Made by a program: the position numbers and the translations under genes. Under the pieces are notes generated by a model that worked only from the letters and a program-made list of their open reading frames with translations, searched no databases and was not told where the DNA came from. Positions 11,306 to 22,473 of a DNA stretch of 64,000 bases are shown here, in pieces. Within the stretch, counting starts at the first letter, position 1. The number at the start of each line of letters is the position of its first letter. The DNA is taken from NCBI GenBank assembly GCA_963920525.1, contig OY986437.1, forward strand, positions 34,487,563-34,551,562, in the 5' to 3' direction. Origin of the DNA: Dichetophora obliterata (lineage: Eukaryota > Arthropoda > Insecta > Diptera > Sciomyzidae).

Positions 11306-11989
11306 TATTGGTAACAAAGATCTAGGAGAAACATTTAAATTTTATTATTTTAAGGAATTTATGCATAAATTCATTTACCATCATAATAAAATCGTTTGCA
11401 CTGTTTCATAAACGCAGTTTTTCTTTTTCATAAATATTTAGCAAATGTTTCGTAAATTTTTTTTTTATTTAACTAAAAATGAAACGCATTATCTAAAGAT
11501 AATGAAAAAATGGTTAAGGTAAGGAAAGGATAATATATTCCATTTGTTTTTTAATTAACTTGCCCAACTCAGAAATTTTTGCAACTTTTTAAAACCAAGT
11601 CAAAAATCACTTTCATTTTTTGAAACGTAACGCCAGTACATATTTCTTTTTTTATTTTATTTGTTTTATTTATTTTTGTTTAGTAATCCAGAAATAAATG
11701 CTAATGCTAAATATTACAAGAATCTTATATTAACAGCATTAGCCACCAAAAGTACATTAATGCATATAATGAAATAAAATTAAATGAATGGAATGGAATA
11801 AAATTATATAAATTGAACAAATTTTAATTATTTTTAATATTTATAAAAAAATAAATAACTCAATTAAACGATATATGATCAGTTTACAGTAATATTACAA
11901 CAAATAAATCATGCTGACAATAAAAGAATTTACAGATATTATGATATTACGATTTCCTAAATTTTATAAAAACTTATTTTTTAAAAGAC
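11306..11989. other. AT-rich spacer
   Basis: Composed largely of A/T runs, including a stretch of ATAAAAT/GAATGG simple sequence near 11765-11800. No gene or element end recognised. Confidence 0.4.
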
Positions 11990-12441
11990 ACTGCGTTGCA
12001 GACATTTTGTAGTTGATGTGACAGATAATTCCAAAGACGAACGCCGTAAATAAAAAATTGTCGCTCTGATATTAATAAGTTGTGCCGCGTGTAAATAAGT
12101 TGTTTTGAACGTTGAGATTGCGCAAATCTTAGTTTTTCAAAAGGATAGTGGTTACGATTTTATGTAAAAGAAGCAGAGTACGAAATTCTAATAGTTTTTT
12201 AAAGGTCAAGTAAATGTGGTCGTATCTTTTCAAACTAAATATATATCGTGCTATTCTATTATAAAGCACATTTAGTCTTCGCTTTGTGGCATTGTTGCAA
12301 TTGGCAAAGATTTCGCACACTTAAAGAAGTGTTGGAAGCAGATATGTTTTGGCCAAAAGCATTATTATGTTCTGAGGTGTGAAATAATGTGGTTTCGTTT
12401 TTATCAAGTTTTGAGCGAATTTCCTCTGTAACATTTAACAA
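11990..12441 (-). pseudogene. LINE reverse transcriptase, C-terminal (thumb) fragment
   Basis: On the minus strand the frame containing NATKRRLNVLYNRIARYIFS (12195-12310) has the pattern of the post-catalytic region of CR1/L2-like LINE reverse transcriptases. After another frame change it is followed by SERQFFIYGVRLWNYL near 12020-12070, the typical near-C-terminal motif, and a stop near 11989. Upstream codons (12310-12441) are in a third frame. No endonuclease or palm motif is attached. It lies directly downstream of the LINE at 12480-14390 and may be the 3' part of the element whose 5' part is at 14400-15815. Confidence 0.7.
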
Positions 12442-12479
12442 AGTAGTATCGCAAGTTCTATTTGGCCTGTATCAGAATT

Positions 12480-14390
12480 TTTTTATTTAGAATTTTGTTA
12501 ATTATTCTATTATACTAATTATTCATTTATTGACCATATATACATATAACATATGATTATTTATAATTAAAATCAAATTGATTAAAACATAAAAATTTTA
12601 AGGCTTTTATTAAACTGTTTTAGATGTTCGAAAAATATAACATAATAGATTGTTTGAATTTGTTCGTACTGACGCTAGATTTAATATTAAGTGGTAGTGA
12701 ATTCCATAGTTTAATGGCGTTGATGAAGAAAAGACGTTTAGATAGTAAACAACTAAATTTCGGTATAAGATTACATGTTCGATTTGAGGCACAGAAGCGC
12801 AATTTTTGATAAAGGTATGAAGGAGTCCTGTAAATAATGAGCTTGTGTAGAAAGATACAGTTTCTCGCGTTCAAATAGCTAATAATGCTACACCCCAAAA
12901 TATTCTTACTGATCGCAGAGATATGTTCAAAACGACTCAGTCCGTTAACATATCTAGTCGCATCATTAAAAGCTACAAGTATATAATGCGCTGAATGTGA
13001 ATCTAGACTACTGTATACTAGTTCAGAGAACGTGATATATGGCACAATTAATTGAATAACAAGTCTCTTTTTGGTTTCAATTGGTGTAAACCTAGCAGAT
13101 AGCCGAAGGCATCGCAACGTGTAATAGATTTTTTCAACTATACTATTGATGTGATCAGAACATGACAGTTTTGAGTTAATAAAAAACCATAGATTTTTTA
13201 CTTTATTTACCAATTCCAAACTTTTATTATTTAATAGTATAGGAGGGATTTCAAGGTTGCTAAGTTTATCCTTGGAGATAGGCATAACATAAGACTTCTT
13301 TGCATTAAGGCAGAGATCATTGTCAGACGCCCACTTACAAATTACACTGAGATCGTCATTCAACCTGCAACACAAGTCATCAAGTAGTCCGACATGGTTT
13401 GAACAATACAACTGAATGTCGTAGCAAGGGCCCAAGAATTGATCGCTGTGGCACACCAGTTACAATATCCTTAAGGTCGGAAAATTTATTTTTAATCTTA
13501 TCTCTCTGCCCTTTTCCTTCAAGATAATTGGCTATTAATTTTACAGCAGCATTATTGAAGCCAAAAAGTAGCTTAAGCTTCTGGATAAGGATAGAGTGAT
13601 TGACGCAATTAAAGGCTTTGGAAAAATCCAATAAGCAGAGAAGTGTTACATGTCCTGCATCAAACGATGTTCGGATATCATCAACAACTTTTAGCATGGC
13701 AGTCGCACAACTATGCCCAGCTCTGAAACCAGATTGGTATGGAAATAGAAGGCTATGAGTTTTTAGATGATTATTAATTTGTTTGGCCGTGAGGGACTCA
13801 CATATTTTAGAAAATGTAGACAGAATGCTAATTGGTCTATTCTCTTTCATAGCAGAAGCGTTTGTAACCTTTGCAATTGGAATGACAGTAGCAACACTAA
13901 AACAATGATTAATTATATGAGTCAACGGTGTAATTATATAGGGTAAAATACTCTTTAAAAAACGCAAAGAAAAACCATCATCTCTAACAGCATTTGATTT
14001 TATGCTCATAAGAGATTTAGTGACGTCATTTATGTCAACATGAGAAAATGAGAATAGATCAAGTTCATGAAACGGACGCTCATTACATTAAAATGTGTTA
14101 TTTATTCCCTGATGATGTATTGGTATGAAAATAGTCATTTAGAGCATTTGGAACAATATCACACTGATTATAATCTTTGCTACGGACACCAAGTTTACGT
14201 AAATTTTTCCAGAGATTTTTCAAAGAAAGTGAGCTGTTGAGCTTACTACGAAAGTATTTTTTCTTAGACTGTCGAATAATATACACAGCTTCATTGCGGG
14301 CAAGCTTGCACAGTCTCCAATTATCATCTGAGCCATTGTTATATAATAGATGCTTTTACGAATGAGGTATACCATGGAGATATATCCAGA
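12480..14390 (-). mobile_element. 5'-truncated non-LTR retrotransposon (CR1/L2-like)
   Basis: A minus-strand LINE copy with no endonuclease. It starts in the linker between endonuclease and reverse transcriptase (RT) near 14390 and ends in an AT-rich 3' region near 12480. Its 5' edge sits against a different, more decayed LINE. 5' truncation is normal for LINE insertion. The assignment to CR1/L2-like rests on LLDFSKAFNCVNHSIL and GVPQRSILGPLL, which differ from the jockey, R1 and I-type forms of these motifs. Confidence 0.75.
12620..14300 (-). pseudogene. Reverse transcriptase, catalytic box deleted
   Basis: Three minus-strand pieces make up this decayed RT. The first (14098-14286) is linker with KNLWKNLRKLGVRS. 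The second (13380-14009) has fingers and palm: ENRPISILSTFSKICE, YQSGFRAGHSCATAMLKV, LLDFSKAFNCVNHSIL, where the D of LLDFSKAF is a catalytic Asp, and GVPQRSILGPLL. The third (12620-13456) has the thumb and tail, ending in INAIKLWNSLPLNI. Between the second and third pieces the sequence jumps from the GPLL motif straight into DIQLYCSN. The segment that should carry the F/YADD box is missing, with loss of roughly 80 bases and a frame change near 13430, so the enzyme cannot be active. The intact family protein would be about 900-1000 residues. Confidence 0.8.
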
Positions 14391-14399
14391 CTGAAATTA

Positions 14400-15815
14400 A
14401 TTTAATATATTCTCGTTCCTAAGAAATATATGTATTTGTTTTTCAGGACTACTTCAAAGACTTTCGATAAGAATGGAAGTATCGCTATTGATCTGAACTC
14501 ATTGTAAGGTTTTGGAATCGGTAATATTTTTGCGGACTTCCAGCAAATTGGAAAGGTCAAAGTCGGATAGTGTTAAAGATATGTGTGACGTACGGTAAGA
14601 GTTTGGCAGCATAATCTTTAAAAACTTTAAAACAAAATAAAGTATGTCATCGAAGCCTGTTGCATTCGACTTAACCTCATTAAAACTTTTTAAAACTTTA
14701 ATCTGACTAACGCAAGCAAAGTCGAAATAGCTTTCTTACCGAAAAGCAGAGGAAGAATTATCATAATGATTTGAAGTAACTGCTGGAATTAATAATTTGC
14801 AGAATTTCTCATTTAATAAATCGACATTTATTCCATCATCAATGTTTTTAGTGTGTTAATCTGTACCTATATCACGTATATTCTGCCATTTTTATTTGCT
14901 GCTTACTACTGTGCTAAATATATCCGTATAAAATTCTAATTTTGCTCCTTTTACAATTTTTACTACGGCGCTTTTCAGATCATGGTATTTTTTGTTTAGA
15001 TCCGGTGTTTTGTATCTTCTTCAACGATTATATGTATGTTACGTTACTTTCAAAAATTTTGTTTTTTATGTGAGCGTTAAGCCAAGGTAGTTTTTTGTGC
15101 TTAATTGTATTATTTCGAAGTAGAACAAATTATTGGAAAAGATTAAAAATGTTCGTTTGAAAAGAGGAAATCAACCGATGTTGTGTGAAATCAATATTTG
15201 GCATTTGAATTTCACTCGAAATCAATGTTTTTTAAATATCGATACGAAAACGCTTGTGAGTTAGTACTTAGGTGAAAATAGTACGAAAGGAAAATTAAGT
15301 CATGTCTAGAAAAAATCAGGACAGAAATTTGATCAAACAGCTGTACTCTTGTTGAGTCATTTACAAAGAAAACATCTTAAAGTGTATTTGACGTTTGTTA
15401 AAATGGGTTGGCATTCTACAGTTAACACAACTTTAGCCTAGAGCTTGCATAACATCAACTAAGATATTTTCTTTCAAAATGTTATAATTGGAATCACCAC
15501 CGATAATAATGTTTGCATGCGATAAGCTTATTTTTCGTATGATGTCAAAAAATGTTAGAAAATCTATATTGCGATTTGGTTTGTATACACAGCCGACTAA
15601 TATTTTCTCATTTTCAGAAATTATGTCAACAAAAATATACTCAATAGCGCTATGAGCAATAGATTTAAAATTAAGTTTACATACAATTCTGTCTCTTACA
15701 AAAATTGCAACCCCACCCGCATGTCCATCTCTATCCATCCGAAACAATCGAAAACCGTTAACTTTAAATAAACTATCTTGCAAACACGGTTGACACCATA
15801 TTTCAGAGTGCTATG
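14400..15815 (-). pseudogene. Second LINE: endonuclease, linker and start of RT, heavily decayed
   Basis: From 15815 downward on the minus strand there is an apurinic-type endonuclease fragment. SEIWCQPCLQDSLFKVNGF runs into the 116-codon open piece (15433-15783) with GGVAIFVRDRIVC and a GGDSNYNIL motif, equivalent to the GDFN box. The reading then continues in other frames with VNCRMPTHFN (near 15400), a linker with LPWLNAHIKNKIFES (near 15060) and the start of an RT: ILPIPKPYNEFRSIAILPFL (near 14480-14540). It stops near 14400 where the next LINE begins. Several frameshifts and stops show it is old. The protein resembles the same CR1/L2-like group but is clearly a different copy. Confidence 0.72.
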
Positions 15816-15956
15816 TTGACTGGTCGTAATTTAAAAACGATAAACTTTGAAAAGAAAACTGCAGCGCGCGCTTATGAAACAGTTTAAACATTGAAAAGAA
15901 GTACTTGTTGCAAACTGAGTAAGATTTCGATACAAATCGAGATTTAGGAAGATAAT

Positions 15957-16030
15957 TATGAATAAAATAATGATGATATATACAATAATTATAATAAATA
16001 TAATAATAATAACAATAAAATAACAAAAAA
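15957..16030. repeat. AAT-rich microsatellite
   Basis: An imperfect run of AAT/ATA trinucleotides with interspersed AAC, followed by an A tract. It sits just upstream of the LINE 5' edge. Confidence 0.65.
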
Positions 16031-16246
16031 AAATTTAAAAATTTGACTTTTTGCTTACATCTTTTTTTTAATTTTTTCGTACAAATCGTGCGTAGCGCCA
16101 GTTTGGAAATGCCCACATCTATGAAGAAAAATAGTAAACCTGTTTGAGAAACTTGCTGAAGCTATGCAATTAAATCTTTTTCCGATGCTTCATAGTAAAC
16201 ATAACTGCGGCTGATAAATTTTTTACATGATGTAATAAAAAACAGT

Positions 16247-16325
16247 GGCGGCTGTAGCCTAGTAGGTAGAGTGCGTGGCCCCTAAGCCAAAGTACCGCGG
16301 TAGCCAGGGTTCAGCTCCCAACTCA
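16247..16325 (+). repeat. tRNA-like sequence, SINE remnant
   Basis: GGCTGTAGCCTAGTAGGTAG reads as a tRNA 5' arm plus A box, and CAGGGTTCAGCTCCCAACTC as a T arm plus B box about 40 bases on. The middle does not give a convincing anticodon stem, so this is a tRNA-derived repeat rather than a tRNA gene. A T-rich tract follows it. Confidence 0.5.
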
Positions 16326-16330
16326 GACGG

Positions 16331-19300
16331 AATGTTTTTCTATTGAATTTATTTTTCTGTTTGCTATTCACCTTTCTGCAGACAATGGAAAATCTCACAG
16401 AGCAAAAAAAACTGCCATGTACAGTTTCCTGAGAACATAAAAAGTTTGCAGTCTGAATTAAACTCGTGTAGGTTCAGTTCTCGATCATTCAAACTTCATG
16501 TTCAAACATTTAATAACACATACAATTGATCAATAGAAATCTCGGTCAAAGTCCTTTCTAGGGTTGAAACAATTTATTTTTTTTTAATTAAAAACATACT
16601 GTTTTTCTTCATAAAAGCATACCTCAGACATAACAGAAGCATTTTCATAGAATACTTTTATTCTCTAAGACAAGTACTTAAGTGTACTTCTTAAAGCTTT
16701 GTTTAAAAAAGGTCGCTAGAGGGTAAAGATATTCGTCAAATATATTTTTAGAAAATTTTACTATAAGTCTAAAAAAGTAACAATTATGTTAAAGACATAT
16801 AATTAGTAGTTGTCTTACTTTTATTTAAGTAAATAGCTAAATTTTCAGTAAATTTAAAACATTCGTTAATCTGTTAGCCTCTATATTTGGGAAAATAAAA
16901 AATTATTAAACAGTGCTTTAGATAAGCTGGAACTCTTTAAATTTGAGTTAGGAATGAGTGGCTTCAAGCAATAATTCTCTAAAAATTTGATTTTCGATTG
17001 AATGGTGAGCAAGTTTTTTAAACTGTCTATAATACATATATTGAGACAATTCAATGTGTGCCAACACTTTAAAATATTAAGCTATAAATTTTCAAGTGCA
17101 ATATAAAGGCAATCAATTTAACCTGTAATCGTAATAAATGTTATCGTAATTATCAATTACATTTGCATGACTTTGCATAAACAGCAAATTAAACTGTACT
17201 AAATATAAATAAGCTTACTCAACCAATTCATTAAATGTACAAAGAAATAAGAAATTATGCAACATAACATAAATTTTGCATAAACACTTTTATGCAAAGT
17301 TCATTATCAAGCACTTAATCTTGATTAAAAGTAGTTCAATCTATTCAATTATATCGATAAGTGTAAAAGTTTCACCAAATTCCTTTGATATTATGTCCAT
17401 AAGTAGCTATAATCAAATAATAATGCAACAAAAACGTATCAAAGCAACGCATTACAATAGAAAAACTCATACTGATACAATTCAGCAAATTAAACGAAAG
17501 ACTTAAGAAACGAACGCGTTGCTGCTGATTGCTTGACTTTAATTTTCGTAACATTCCAACGCAACAACAGTTATTCAAGCGTTAAGTGCTGCACGTTGGC
17601 ACCTGTTAATAAAAAAAAAACACACACACACAATGGTAACACAAATAATTATAACTCAAGTACCAATAAAAATTGCGCTTTGTTGTTGCTTTTGCAAAGG
17701 CAGTTATAAAAATTCTCATTAAAACCCATTTAAGCACAGATGCGTGAAACGCCCTTTTTGATTGCAGCTCCTCATGCACGCGCATCTCTAGCGGATGGTG
17801 TTTTTTCTGTATTGATTAATCATAATCGAGTGTGAATTGAAACATCCAGCTGACAGTAAGCCATGTTCCGTACGAAACACTATCTCAATGGTAAAACTCG
17901 TACCGCCAACAGCGCCAGTTTAGTTTACGACTTTAAGCTTAAGACAACACAACAAAACTAAAGTAACGCACCTTTTTATTACTATTGATAATGATAATAG
18001 TGTAAGGAATTTCTATGCTTTTTTATAGCAAATTACTTTTGATGTCTATGAATATTTTTCGGTTTTTTTTTCTAGCAAAAGTAAACCACTTTTATATCTT
18101 CAGTTTTTAATTTAAAGCGCTGAAATTGGACAATTGCCGCTATTTTTTAATTTTATTTTTTTATATTTAGTTTTTTTCCACACTATAAAATTTTATACAC
18201 TTTCATTTGAGTCTTTTACGGGTCTCGCAGCAAGAAATAACTCAAGGTCACTAAAGATTAAAAGTTATGTCCCAGTTCCTTTCATTAGCTAGTTGCGCGG
18301 AAGTGGTTAAAAGATTTTATTGGCTGTTAATGGCGCTCAAATTTGTTATTGGTATTAAAACAAGTGGAATTTATACTAGCAGTGGACAAATACAACAAAA
18401 AGTAATGATTACTTAATAATCTTCAAACTTCAAACGTTTTGAGTGTCAATTTTAAAATTTAAAAACAATTAAAAAAAGAAAACCTTATAGCTTTCTTATT
18501 TGTGCTCAAATCTATTTGCGATTTGGCTAAGTGTAAAAATCATTCTATGAAATAAACCCTCCCTATTTTGAATTTTTTAAATTTTTGAAAATTTTTTATT
18601 GGGGTAAACGTTATCATTTGTATTTTTTTAAACTGAGCCCAAAGTTAAATTCTCACCTCAAAAAACTTCACTATGCAAATTTTTAACAAAGTCGATAGGA
18701 ATTCTTTTTTATTTCTTTACTTTATTTATTCTAGATGCCGCACTTTTTCTTATGATAGCAGAATTTTCATTCTTAAAAAGTTTTTTCGGTGTAGCTATGT
18801 AAATTTTATATTAGTTGAATTGCTATCCTTAGCTTAGGATTTTATTTTAAGTTACAGCCCTATTCTAGATTTTCTTGAAAAGCAAATTATCAAAAATATT
18901 TGTAAAGAATTTTATCAAGCGAAAGCGTTATTAGTAGGGGAGCTAGGGTTAGTTGACAGCTAAGAAATCGAATCAAGCGAAATTTCTTAGTGAATTCTTT
19001 AACGAAAGTAGCGGGAATTGATCATGTTAGAGTAATTAGAGTAATTATCGAAATAATTTTTGTCGCTAAGTTGACGAAACTGTCCTCTATACTGACTCTG
19101 AGTTTTACATTCTGTGAACTAAACTTCAGTACTCGCTATGAATTGTCTTTTTTTGTCTTCTATTAACTAAAAACGGTGCCTCAAAGTAGTAGTTGAAAGA
19201 GAATAAGTCTGTCGGAGCCTTAATAATGTACTACTCCCCTACTCTCCCAACTTAATAATGTGCTCTCAATAAACACTACTTATAATAATATGCATTATGC

Positions 19301-21087
19301 AGAAGAATATATAATTGAAAATCATTTTTACACCCATCGTCTTGATATGTATTATATATATAATAACAACATTTTTATAAGCACAAGATTTGTTATTTAA
19401 TGTTATACCAAAGTCAAGCCATAATCAATTGGTTATCAGCTGATTCTAGACTAACCATAGAGTACTAGAGACAGTGGCTCGAATAGCCTAGTCACTGTTA
19501 CAGCATAACTAGCAACGCCCAGTCTAATCAGACATCAGCTGCTGACTGCTTAAAACTGTTAATTGGACGTATGCTAAGCCTGGGAGCAGCAGCAGCGGCT
19601 TACATTTTATGGCCTAAAATGACTGCTTAGCGAATTTGCGCAATTTTTTAAAACGGTTTTTATCACCAATCCTTGTTTATTTTTGTTTTGCATATTCTTG
19701 CCCACATTTCTTTCATATAATTAAAGCGTAATTTTTAATGAATAGTGTTGGGAAAAATTAGCATGGCTTTGGACTCAACTTCCGATTGTTGTTATGATTT
19801 AACTATTTTCTTTGGCGCTAATATAGATAAAAAATATTGACTAAAGTTGGCACACTGTCGCTCACATATCCTTCATGCAAATGTCTTAAACTCTCTTTTA
19901 TGATATAACAGCGACAATCAATTAAAATTTAATAACATGTTCAGAAAAAAGAAAAATACAAGAAAACAAAAAGTGATATTCATTAGCCAGCAAAAACTAG
20001 CTGCTGGGCAAAACGAACAAAAGTGTAATTAAGACCAAGACAGAAATGGAGACACACAAGAACTGGACCATATGGTACTAACTGAGCTGACCAGCACAAA
20101 TGCAACAAAACCAATCAAACTACTGCCGAAAATAAAAAATTTCCTGGTTCAATATTATGTTCGTGCAACACAAAGTTAAACAACAACAACGACAAAGTTG
20201 GCCAACATAGCCTTTTTTCAGTCACCGTGCGTTGATTCTGACACAGATGCTGATTTCAACTCGTTACTAAGCCATTCTCTGTGTGTGATTTTATGTCATA
20301 ACTTTGCATTCGTGTGACAGCTGAATAGACAGACAGTTAAACAGCCAGACAGCGAGTCAAATGCACAACATTGTAAACTAGTTGCAGGTTGAAATTCTGC
20401 CAGAGGACAAACTAGACACATTGGATCACTTAAAAAGCAAAAACAATAACAGCACGTAGGATTTTTTTCCATCTGCGTAGCACAGGAAATTGCAAAGAAA
20501 TCACTTAAAAATTGTTAAAATAGTGAAGTAGTAGCAGTGAAAATATACATGATGTGGCAAGAATGGCAAAGCGGTAATCAATGCAATGAAATAGAAGTAA
20601 AGTCGTAACGACTCGGTCATTTTTAATTTTTATGTGGAGAAATCTGCTCGTTGTGTAGAAATGGTGTTGCGAACAAGCCGGGAGTTCCTGTTGCTTGACA
20701 CTTGCTACAATTAACGCACAGTGAAACATTTTGTACTGAATACGGATAAATGAAAAACTATGACAAATGTTTAAAGATTTATTATTACTCGTCTGAATAT
20801 GCCACTTGAATAAATAAAGAAAAACCACTTAATTTTCTTTCATTTTTTATGACATTTAACATATTTTATATATAATAACTAAAGCTTGAAAGTTTTCTAT
20901 ATGACCTTATTATTTATTTGTATGCCAATTATCTATGACTTTAATACAAATTCTAAATGTTTGATAGTTTAAATCATTCCTGATCTTAAATACGAATTCT
21001 AGTTGTTAGAACTAGTAAAGTAAGCAAAACGAACAGCAACAAAAAGTATGTAAGGGAGAAAAACTGAGAAATTGACACAAAAATCTT
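16331..21087. other. Long stretch of apparently single-copy DNA
   Basis: No transposon ends, LINE motifs or credible exons were found. The parts at 17500-18260 and 19440-20480 are less AT-extreme and lack repeat phrases seen elsewhere in the window. They look like unique intergenic or intronic sequence and are the places where regulatory DNA would be expected; that is inference only. A TTTTTTCGGTGTA string lies near 18785. Confidence 0.35.
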
Positions 21088-21240
21088 ATCGCCTCTGTGG
21101 TGCAGTGCGCTGAAATGCGCTGGCATGGCAATCCACGCCCGGGTTTGATTCCCGGTGGTGGTATCACAAAGATTTCCGATGAAGCCTGTAGCAGGGCCGA
21201 AATTGCAATAAAATAAGCTAGTGATGTTTTCCTTTTCATA
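21088..21240 (+). repeat. tRNA-derived SINE
   Basis: An A-box-like CTCTGTGGTGCAGTGCGC (near 21092) and a strong B box GGGTTTGATTCCCGG (near 21139) are 45 bases apart in tRNA order. An unrelated tail follows (GCAGGGCCGAAATTGC, near 21190) and then a GTTGTTGTTG tract near 21250. This head-body-simple-tail layout is typical of a SINE. It lies just outside the hAT-like element that begins at 21334. Confidence 0.6.
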
Positions 21241-21584
21241 TTGAAAATGTTGTTGTTGTTGTTTCTTTGGAAAAATTCGTTAGAGCATTTAATTGTTCTA
21301 ACCTGACCTAACGCTCAATAAACGATTTTAAGCCAGGATTCGTATTTGCTCACTCATGAAGCTTCATGAATATGAGGAAATTTTTTGTTAAAAAAAAGTG
21401 TTCATATTCATTTTCGTGAACAGCTGAACCGATTTGTTTTGTTCATGAAGTGAAAAAGAGGAAACCAGTTTGTGAACAAGAATATTTTTTACTCTTGCGA
21501 AGAAACTGCTGCCATTCATCTCTACTTCAATTCTTTACTTGTCAAATTCACTTAAAAATTATGTAATTTTTATTATAGGGCTGC

Positions 21585-21669
21585 CACCTATTAATAGGTA
21601 TTTTTAAAAGTTTTTAACATCATTAAACAATTCTATAATGGGGGAACCCCTAACACTGATAAATTATGC
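21585..21669. repeat. Left part of the ~240-bp repeat block, with an inverted junction
   Basis: GGGCTGCCACCTATTAATAG and the bases after it are the reverse complement of the array unit found at 24605-25340. Near 21640-21650 the orientation flips, and CCCCTAACACTGATAAATTA reads forward into the piggyBac insertion point. The same inverted-then-forward start occurs in the related array near 38.4 kb. Confidence 0.65.
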
Positions 21670-21823
21670 TTAACCCTCATCGGTCCCTCGAGAAATACAT
21701 CTTATCGGTCCCATTGTATGCGAGCGCATACACATATATTTTTAATTGTAAAAAAGCTAAAAAAAATTAACAACCATTTATGTTTTATGATTTATGTTTT
21801 GTGATGTTTATTACATTGTTTAC

Positions 21824-22308
21824 TTACTTACTTACTTAGTTGGCGCTACAACCGTATGTCGGTCTTGGCCTCATCTAAGAATTTGCGCCAGCCATTTCTG
21901 TCTTTCGCTTGCTGGAGCCAGTTGGAAATTCCAAGCTTCGCCAGGTTGTCCTCTATTTGGTCTTTCCAACGAAGATGCGGTCGTCCTCTTCTGCGTTGAC
22001 CGCCGCTGGGTACCGAATCGAATGTTTTCTTCACTGGAGCATCGTCTTTCATGCGCTGAACATGACCAAGCCAGCGAAGCCGATCGATTTTAATGCGCTT
22101 GACTATGTCGATGTCAGCGTACAGCTCATACAGTTCATCATTCCACCGTATTCGGTACTCGCCATTGACGCAGATTGGTCCGTAGATCTTACGAAGAATC
22201 TTTCTCTCGAATGCTCCTAAAGTCTTTTCATCTAAATTGCTCAGCGTCCAGGTTTGTGATGCGTAAAGTAGGACGGGCATGATGAGCGATTTATAGAGCG
22301 TGATTTTC
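21824..22308 (-). pseudogene. 5'-truncated LINE insert, RT C-terminal region
   Basis: Minus-strand frame (about residues KSLIMPVLLYASQTW to the stop) with the C-terminal signature KIYGPICVNGEYRIRWNDEL, RLRWLGHVQRMK and GRPHLRWKDQIEDNL. This tail is common to several insect and vertebrate LINE groups of the RTE-like type; the exact clade is uncertain. The 3' end is an (AAGT)n tail, seen on the plus strand as ACTTACTTACTTACTT. ACATTGTTTAC at 21813-21823 and again at 22309-22319 is a perfect target-site duplication of 11-12 bp. It lies inside the piggyBac element, downstream of its transposase stop, so it postdates that insertion. A second copy is at 41530-42240. Confidence 0.85.
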
Positions 22309-22473
22309 ACATTGTTTACTATCATATTAATACATTTGAACTTCATAAAGGTAGATTTAGAATGAAATTAATTAGAATATTACATTTATTAAAAAAAAAT
22401 GAATTTTTAACTTTTGTCAATTATTTGTACATTTTTCACATAAATTGAAATTATGTTCAGCACAAATGAAATT

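Noticed and set aside
21794..22220. Plus-strand frames opposite the LINE fragment, and the matching minus-strand frames at 41892-42427
   Set aside because: They are antisense to the RT tail, which has the conserved LINE motifs in the other strand.
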